A stretch of DNA of 10,477 bases, from assembly GCA_005792225.1 (NCBI GenBank), contig SXSP01000471.1:1-10477 (forward strand). Direction: 5' to 3'. Under the pieces are notes generated by a model. The model saw nothing but the letters and a program-made list of their open reading frames with translations. It did no database searches and was not told the origin of the DNA. How positions within the stretch are numbered: position 1 is the first letter of the stretch; each line of letters starts with the position of its first letter. The position numbers and the translations under genes were made by a program. The DNA is from Bdellovibrionales bacterium (lineage in GTDB: Bacteria > Bdellovibrionota > Bdellovibrionia > Bdellovibrionales > JAMPXM01). This document shows positions 5,989-10,477 of the stretch, piece after piece.

Positions 5989-7912
5989 GAGTCACCTCCT
6001 CATCAAAGCGTCCCCATTCGCCGCGCAATTCGAGAGCCCATGCGAGAGAGGGGGAGGTGAGTCGAATTCGCGATTCGAGTTGTCTCTCGTCGAACTGAGG
6101 TTGACTGAACGCTCGTCGATAGCGGGCTTCGTTGAGCCAGATCACTCTCTTATGAAGTTCCGTTCGCAAGCCGAGACTCGGGCCGGCCAGAAGGCTGATG
6201 CGAGACTCCTCGAAAGAACCGGAGCCTTGAACGGCCAAGTCGGCGAGGAGGAAAGCCGTCGTGCGGGGACTTCCGAGAATCTGAACGGTCCCTCCACCTC
6301 CGGTCACGAGGGAACCCGCCGTGCAATTCGAACACCGCGGATCGTAGATGCGATCGGCGCCCAAGCGAAAGCGCCACGACGGGCGCATGTTGTAGTCACT
6401 GAGGGGAGCGAACGTCGCGACTTCAAAGAGGGTGAAGTCTTCGAGGCGAAGAGTTTTCTCCCGGTCCCACCAGCGACCGTGAAAATCGAAGAATTCGATT
6501 TCCGAATCGGGGGGGAGGCCCGTCGAGACTTCAGTGAGATCCTGAAGTGCGAAGCGCATCGAGACTCCCGTGGAGCCTCCCTGTCGTGGGCTCTCGTTTC
6601 GGTAAACGGAGAGCCGCGCTGACCCGTGACTCATGTGGGGAGCGTCGTCGGGCGTGGAAATCTTGAGCGGATCGCTCGTCGGCAGACGACTCCGAGCGAT
6701 GAGGGTTTGTTGTTTCCACTCGGAGACTTCCGGGTCTTTCGTCATGAGCTGATCGGCGAAGTTGAGATCGATGAAATCGATGTAAGCATCAAGGATTTCT
6801 CCTTGTCGCGCGGGATCGAGTATCAAACTGACCTCGTCACGGTTTCGAGATTTCGTGATGCGCTTTAAAACCCGTTGTTCGTTTCGATCCAGACGCGCGA
6901 GGCGTGCCGTGAATTGGGTGTTGAGCGAAGGACGGTAGTGGACGTTTTTTACGAGCCCGGGCTCATCCATGATGGCCTTGATCGTGTCGCTCGGAATGAC
7001 CCAGAAGGGAATGCGGTCGACAAGATTTGCTCTCGGAACGGCGACCTCCAAGAGGGTTAGCATGTGGTAGGAGCAGTTCTCGGTCAGATAATAGTAGGAG
7101 AATGTCGTGCTCCCGAGCTCCCAAGCATGCGCCACGAGGCGATCGACTTCTTCTTGGGTGAGATTCAAGTTGTATTCCCAGAGATCGCGCGACTCGTAAT
7201 CGCTGTACTCGCGAACCTTGTAGTAATACGGCATCGTCGAGAAGGCGCCCGGGAAGAGCCCTGCAAGACCCGAGATCGCGTACCAAACAGGATTTGTTGT
7301 GTTTGGCAACGCTGCGTAGTTGAGTCCGGTATCGAGGAGCTGCTGATGGTCACTCGATTGCGGGGTTGCCGTCTTGTTCAAACGAAGAAGCGAGTGCCCG
7401 TAGGCCGACGACGGGCTGTTCATATGGTAAGAGGAGAAGATGAGAGTTGCGGATTGCGCAGCCATTCGCTTTCGGAACTTCTCGAATTCTTCGCAGTCTT
7501 CTTTCGGAATCCGTTGATCGAGAGAGAGTTCACGGTTGAGCCACTCCCAGCGAGCGGGAAATTGACATCGAACCGTCTGCGCCGGCATCGCAAAACCTTC
7601 GGGCTTGCGTTTTTCGGTGGAGAAAAAGCCGCGCAATGTGGCTTCAAGTTCTGCCTGCGGATTTGTTTTTCCCTCGGGATGAACGTAAAACCCGACACCA
7701 TCGGCCTCGGCTTCCCAGCCGAAGAGCGTTTTTCGGTAATGAACGATTTTTCGCCACTCGTTTCGATCGGCGAGATTCTTCGCGCGTGCTTCTTGAACGA
7801 CCGATTCAGTGACGGCTTGATCACCGACGGCGAGCGCCAACGTGGGAGTTAAAAAAAGAACGGCGGCCAAGAGGCCGCCGAAGCTACGAAGTTCGGCCGA
7901 TAAGCAGTTCAT
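5966..7912 (-). CDS. DUF4105 / Lnb N-terminal domain protein with C-terminal β-barrel-like region
   Basis: This is a 648-residue exported protein; the signal peptide has its hydrophobic core at ~11-28. Residues ~110-330 match DUF4105, which Pfam, as I recall, calls the Lnb N-terminal periplasmic domain after a Bacteroides lipoprotein N-acyltransferase. Hallmarks are RCQFPARWEWL (115-125), SPSSAYGHSLLRLNK with H173, and TENCSYHMLTLLE with C280, then PSDTI (307-311). The order histidine then cysteine resembles circularly permuted NlpC/P60/LRAT thiol enzymes, so H173 and C280 are likely catalytic. That is inference. Residues ~425-648 are rich in alternating aromatic/polar β-strands and end in HYF, like an outer-membrane barrel with terminal phenylalanine. 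No strong Shine-Dalgarno precedes the ATG at 7912, only 19 nt after the DUF3015 stop, so coupling is plausible. A terminator-like hairpin lies within codons ~11-21. Confidence 0.85.
   Translation of the reverse strand: MNCLSAELRSFGGLLAAVLFLTPTLALAVGDQAVTESVVQEARAKNLADRNEWRKIVHYRKTLFGWEAEADGVGFYVHPEGKTNPQAELEATLRGFFSTEKRKPEGFAMPAQTVRCQFPARWEWLNRELSLDQRIPKEDCEEFEKFRKRMAAQSATLIFSSYHMNSPSSAYGHSLLRLNKTATPQSSDHQQLLDTGLNYAALPNTTNPVWYAISGLAGLFPGAFSTMPYYYKVREYSDYESRDLWEYNLNLTQEEVDRLVAHAWELGSTTFSYYYLTENCSYHMLTLLEVAVPRANLVDRIPFWVIPSDTIKAIMDEPGLVKNVHYRPSLNTQFTARLARLDRNEQRVLKRITKSRNRDEVSLILDPARQGEILDAYIDFIDLNFADQLMTKDPEVSEWKQQTLIARSRLPTSDPLKISTPDDAPHMSHGSARLSVYRNESPRQGGSTGVSMRFALQDLTEVSTGLPPDSEIEFFDFHGRWWDREKTLRLEDFTLFEVATFAPLSDYNMRPSWRFRLGADRIYDPRCSNCTAGSLVTGGGGTVQILGSPRTTAFLLADLAVQGSGSFEESRISLLAGPSLGLRTELHKRVIWLNEARYRRAFSQPQFDERQLESRIRLTSPSLAWALELRGEWGRFDEEVTLGLAHYF
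7851..7880 (-). terminator. Terminator-like hairpin inside the DUF4105 coding start
   Basis: CGGCGGCC (7861-7868) and GGCCGCCG (7873-7880) form a perfect 8-bp all-G/C stem around a 4-nt loop. Read on the minus strand the stem is followed by TTCTTTTTTT (7860-7851), nine T in ten bases. This has every mark of an intrinsic terminator in the direction of the operon. It lies 52-81 nt after the second DUF3015 stop but also 32-61 nt inside the DUF4105 reading frame, encoding the signal-peptide core GGLLAAVLFL. The coding start must be upstream of it, because the signal peptide needs those residues. Confidence 0.75.
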
Positions 7913-7931
7913 GCGTCGGCCATACTGTCAC

Positions 7932-8396
7932 TTAGCTGATGGGCTGGCAAGTCTGCGAAAGAGCCGGAGACTTCTCAACCGTTTGTTGGATCGAGTTGGA
8001 GATCGCGATCGAGTTGTCTTGATTCGCGAAGATCTCAGCGTAGTTCGCCTTCAGCGACGCACCGAGAGCTGCCGAATCTTGGCATCCGAGGATGTTCGAG
8101 AGGGCGTGAACCGTTTCGCCTTGGCCGCGAGCGGATTCGTTCGCGAGCGCAACGCGGTTAGATTCTACGAACATCGCCATCGCCGTAGCCCGGCCACCGC
8201 GGTCGCACTCGAGCGTGCCCGAAGTGATGCCGAAGATCTGGTTATAGAATGTTCCGTTTGTCGTCGCCGCGAGAACTTGGTTTTCTTTTCCGAAGATCGC
8301 GTGGCCGAGGCCGCAGCCTGCGGGACCGATCGGTCCTTTAGCGAAAGCGGATTGAGCGCCGAATGCGAGAAGAACGAGTGTCAGTACTTTCAACAT
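7932..8396 (-). CDS. DUF3015 secreted protein (second tandem copy)
   Basis: This is a 154-residue exported protein of the DUF3015 family (PF11220), function unknown. The signal peptide ends near AFA19. Family features follow: AGCGLGHAIFG (C28), FGITSGTLECD (C64), NRVALANESARGQGETV (80-96), ILGC105, LKANYAEIF and a terminal C150. Four cysteines could form two disulfides in the periplasm. The start ATG (8396) follows AGAGGAGA, 15 nt after the stop of the paralogue upstream, so both are in one operon. It is shorter than its neighbour, lacking the polar linker between signal peptide and domain. The DUF4105 gene starts 19 nt downstream. Confidence 0.9.
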   Translation of the reverse strand: MLKVLTLVLLAFGAQSAFAKGPIGPAGCGLGHAIFGKENQVLAATTNGTFYNQIFGITSGTLECDRGGRATAMAMFVESNRVALANESARGQGETVHALSNILGCQDSAALGASLKANYAEIFANQDNSIAISNSIQQTVEKSPALSQTCQPIS

Positions 8397-8411
8397 GGTG
8401 ATCTCCTCTTA

Positions 8412-8927
8412 TTAGCCTTGGATTGCGCAAGATGCTTTGAGCGCTTGGTTGAGTTCAATGGTCGAAAGGATTTCGCGAGTCGCATCGTACGAAGACTTCG
8501 TCGAGAAGATTTTTTCGTAGTTCGACTGGAGGCCTTGACCGAGCGTCGCGGGGTTCGAGCACTTCAAGATCGACGCGAGGCCGGCAACCGTTTCGCCTTG
8601 GCCACGAGCTGCGTCTTTCGCGAGAACTTCGCGATTCACTTCGATGAAGGCTGCGGCTTGTTGTCCCATCTCAGGGATGTCGCAGTTCGAAGTCCCAGTG
8701 GTGATACCGAACGTTTGCACGCCCGTTGCGTTCACGGTTGCCGCAGCGATCTGGACCATGCCGGGCTTCGGGCCGAAGACGATTGAACCGAGACCGCAAC
8801 CGGCGACGCCGTAACCTTGGCCGGTGAACTCGTCATGGAGTGATTGGCGGGGTTTTTTATCTTGAGCGTTGACCGCCAAAGGCGCCGTCAATGCTAACAA
8901 AACTAGCAAGCTGGACACTCGTTTCAT
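8412..8927 (-). CDS. DUF3015 secreted protein (first tandem copy)
   Basis: This is a 171-residue exported protein and the first gene of the envelope operon. The signal peptide ends at about NAQ22 (alanine/leucine-rich core 6-18). A 20-residue polar linker then leads into the DUF3015 domain: VAGCGLGSIVFG (C44), FGITTGTSNCD (C82), NREVLAKDAARGQGETV (88-104), ILKC123, LQSNYEKIF and C167. The spacing of the four cysteines matches the downstream paralogue, but outside these blocks the two are well diverged, so the duplication is old. The ATG at 8927 has TAGGAGA 7 nt upstream. The function of DUF3015 is not known; it is common in Gammaproteobacteria and multicopy in Bdellovibrio-like genomes, to my knowledge. 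Confidence 0.92.
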   Translation of the reverse strand: MKRVSSLLVLLALTAPLAVNAQDKKPRQSLHDEFTGQGYGVAGCGLGSIVFGPKPGMVQIAAATVNATGVQTFGITTGTSNCDIPEMGQQAAAFIEVNREVLAKDAARGQGETVAGLASILKCSNPATLGQGLQSNYEKIFSTKSSYDATREILSTIELNQALKASCAIQG

Positions 8928-9170
8928 GCTGTTTCTCCTACAGGTTCGAGTGGTTGTCTTTCGCAGGCTTAAGGCTAGGCAGTCGCAATGAGGATTTCAA
9001 CGATCTTTCGTGCATTTGTGCGCGTGGCCAAAAAGACGACGCACAACCTGTGCGCCCCACCTTCGACTAAATCGGGCGTGACGATAGTCTAATCCGGTTT
9101 GATCCAACTCACCTCGCGATCCGGAACGACCGAAGACGCTCATGACGAAGTCCGGGCGCGGAGGTGCGGG
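8928..9170. other. Divergent intergenic control region
   Basis: About 240 bp with no gene separate the DUF3015 operon from the plus-strand secreted protein. On the minus strand a good -35 TTGAAA (9000-8995) is followed 17 bp on by a weak -10 TAGCCT (8977-8972), a candidate promoter for the DUF3015 operon. On the plus strand only a weak GATAGT (9083-9088) is seen. The middle holds a CGCACA-ACC-TGTGCG inverted repeat. Confidence 0.45.
9040..9054. repeat. Inverted repeat CGCACA-ACC-TGTGCG, candidate operator
   Basis: Perfect 6-bp arms flank a 3-bp centre. A further copy of TGTGCG lies at 9017-9022. Three copies of the half-site within 38 bp in a divergent promoter region suggest a regulator site serving one or both sides, but this is unproven. 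Confidence 0.4.
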
Positions 9171-9734
9171 ATGATGAGATTTTTGGCTTCTCTCACTTTT
9201 GTCTGTGGCATTCTTTTTTGGGGCCCGGATGTCTTCGCGAATTCGCTCTTTGATGCGACCTTCCTCGCGATCGATCAGTACTCTCGTGAAAACAAGATTG
9301 ATTTAGATCTGCCGTGCGCAAAACTCGCGGGCTTTGCGTCGGAGAAACACGGCGGGTTTGCACGTGCCCGCTTGTACGATACATCAAGCGGTTCGGATAT
9401 GGTGGAGCGACCGTATGCCTGTGAGCTCGGCGACGGCGGTGCCGTTGCCTGCTGGAGTCAGAAGGCGGCGTCGCCGCGGCCCTTCGTCTCGACTCAGCCC
9501 GCGATTTCTGCCCGCGAGATGCAACAGGCCGCGAAAGAGGTTGCTAAGCAAATCTCGTCCCGAGGGATTGACGGCGAACGCTACTCGATCGTGAAAGTTT
9601 GGCAGGAGAAAACTTCGGTCCACGTAAGGCTCGGCTACGAAGTTCACGCGGTCGAAATGAGCTATGTCTGCAAATCCACTAAGAATGTCATGCAGTGCGC
9701 GCTCGCGACGACGTTCCCCGAAAACGAACCTTAA
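9171..9734 (+). CDS. Secreted cysteine-containing protein, function unknown
   Basis: I do not recognise this family. The 187-residue reading starts at ATG 9171, 5 nt after GGAGGT (the next codon is also ATG, 8 nt after it, so either may be used). The frame is open upstream to a TTG at 9099, but that extension is charged and would hide the signal peptide. The signal peptide core is FLASLTFVCGILFWG with likely cleavage after VFA23. The mature protein of ~164 residues has five cysteines (49, 84, 94, 167, 176). A central helix of ~111-130 contains EMQQAAKEVAKQI, followed by two β-strand-like pairs. It is transcribed away from the DUF3015 operon. It ends in TTAA, overlapping the stop of the convergent membrane-protein gene. 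Confidence 0.7.
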   Translation: MMRFLASLTFVCGILFWGPDVFANSLFDATFLAIDQYSRENKIDLDLPCAKLAGFASEKHGGFARARLYDTSSGSDMVERPYACELGDGGAVACWSQKAASPRPFVSTQPAISAREMQQAAKEVAKQISSRGIDGERYSIVKVWQEKTSVHVRLGYEVHAVEMSYVCKSTKNVMQCALATTFPENEP

Positions 9735-10477
9735 TTGATCCGCAAGACGGCGAAGGGTTTTTCTCTCTCGAGAACCGTCACCCAGGGTTGACGAATCAAG
9801 GCATCCACGAACTGATCAAGATCCGGGCAGGGCATGACGCGCATCAAGTTTCGGTTGACGATGATATACCGGGCATTCGCCTTGAGCATCGCCTCGCGGT
9901 ACTTCAGAAGGTCTCCGCCGTAAGGTGGCTTCTCGAACTTAAGAGGTTCACCCGTGCAGAGAGTCGCAAAGACGAACGGAGCACTCTCGCGGAACTTTCT
10001 CATGGTCTCGGGTGTATAGCTCGTGTAAGCCAGGTAGCCCGTCGCCATCGGGTGCCCGTGGAAGATCTGAAAAAAATTGAGTCCCTGATCGATCATCAAC
10101 GCCGCCGGAAAATGCGTCACGATGGTCTCTGGTGGCGAGTGCTTGATGTCATCGAGAGCAGACCAAGGCATCCAAAAATCGAGCTTCAATGTCGGCATGA
10201 CGATGCGGCCATATAAAACCGGGCCCGTCACGATGGCCCAGATCACGACGATCCAACCGGCTTGTCGAAACCACTTCGCTTTTTGCCATCGCGCTCTCGC
10301 CCCATCGAACGCGAGGAACGTACACGCGAGCACAAAAACGGTCGCAAATCTCCCCGGTGAGCGGGAGAGGGAAAAGGGAAAAGTTTTAAAGATGGCCTCG
10401 AAAGGATTCGCAGCCAATGGCTCATCTAGAAACCGGAATTCGGGGCCGAAGGCGATCAACAAGTTGACGAGCGCCAA
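9731..10477 (-). CDS. C-terminal part of a polytopic membrane protein, possibly GT-C-type (partial)
   Basis: The gene is cut by the window edge; the 248 visible residues are its C-terminal part and its start is outside. Hydrophobic segments lie at about 1-12, 44-57 and 74-90, followed by ~155 residues of soluble domain. The first part, LLIAFGPEF followed by a P-rich loop and FPFSLSRSPGRFATVF, resembles the region found late in GT-C-fold membrane glycosyltransferases and YfhO-like proteins. The soluble tail contains NARYIIVNRNLM and ends in VTVLEREKPFAVLRI, the 'individual enters data' strand pattern those proteins often finish with. The assignment rests on pattern memory only. It converges with the plus-strand gene, with stops overlapping in TTAA. 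Confidence 0.6.
   Translation of the reverse strand: MALVNLLIAFGPEFRFLDEPLAANPFEAIFKTFPFSLSRSPGRFATVFVLACTFLAFDGARARWQKAKWFRQAGWIVVIWAIVTGPVLYGRIVMPTLKLDFWMPWSALDDIKHSPPETIVTHFPAALMIDQGLNFFQIFHGHPMATGYLAYTSYTPETMRKFRESAPFVFATLCTGEPLKFEKPPYGGDLLKYREAMLKANARYIIVNRNLMRVMPCPDLDQFVDALIRQPWVTVLEREKPFAVLRIN

Noticed and set aside
7842..8786. A 314-codon open frame on the plus strand opposite the DUF3015 genes
   Set aside because: Its translation is arginine- and leucine-rich with no domain or signal peptide, while the opposite strand carries two clear DUF3015 proteins with ribosome-binding sites. It is a codon-bias shadow.
9099..9170. A TTG-initiated extension of the plus-strand secreted protein
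   Set aside because: The extra 24 residues are charged and precede a normal signal peptide. GGAGGT lies directly before ATG 9171.
1..10477. Mobile element, prophage, CRISPR or restriction/defence system
   Set aside because: I looked for transposase, integrase, phage structural or nuclease motifs, terminal repeats and regular spacer arrays, and saw none.

Overview
The window looks like chromosomal DNA of a Gram-negative, predator-type bacterium of the Bdellovibrionota (or a close relative). The evidence is a pair of tandem DUF3015 exported proteins, a DUF4105 (Lnb-type) periplasmic/outer-membrane protein, a STAS protein with an N-S-x-G-I-x-x-W core, and many signal peptides including a lipoprotein signal. 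The base composition is moderately GC-rich. The placement is by gene content only and is not certain. I see no rRNA, tRNA, CRISPR, IS element or phage gene.

Layout, left to right. Positions 1-88 hold the last 28 codons of a plus-strand gene that begins outside the window. Everything from 85 to 8927 is then transcribed on the minus strand in four blocks. (a) 1546->85: a signalling pair, a pseudo-receiver/HATPase protein followed by a STAS-like protein with a zinc ribbon. Its promoter (TTCTCA-17-GATAAT) has a perfect 17-bp palindrome over the -10. (b) 2327->1662: a secreted His-rich protein of unknown function, closed by a strong terminator at 1598-1630. (c) 5016->2557: a secreted DUF4142 protein with its own extended -10 promoter, then an OPT-family transporter whose Shine-Dalgarno lies in an inverted repeat. 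(d) 8927->5134: a compact cell-envelope operon of two DUF3015 paralogues, a DUF4105/Lnb-like protein, and an alpha/beta-hydrolase lipoprotein that starts with TTG inside the end of the previous gene.

A divergent intergenic region (8928-9170) separates block (d) from a plus-strand secreted, cysteine-containing unknown protein (9171-9734). The window ends in the C-terminal part of a minus-strand polytopic membrane protein that resembles GT-C-type enzymes. Both convergent gene pairs overlap by exactly TTAA at their stop codons.

The strongest unexplained signal is a textbook intrinsic terminator (8-bp GC stem, AAGA/TCTT loop, T-rich tail) inside the signal-peptide codons of the DUF4105 gene, right after the tandem DUF3015 genes. 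It could set a high DUF3015 to low DUF4105/hydrolase expression ratio, or act as a coding-overlapping attenuator. Two other regulatory candidates stand out: the palindrome over the HATPase promoter and the sequestered ribosome-binding site of the OPT gene. No complete novel multi-gene system can be claimed from the sequence alone.
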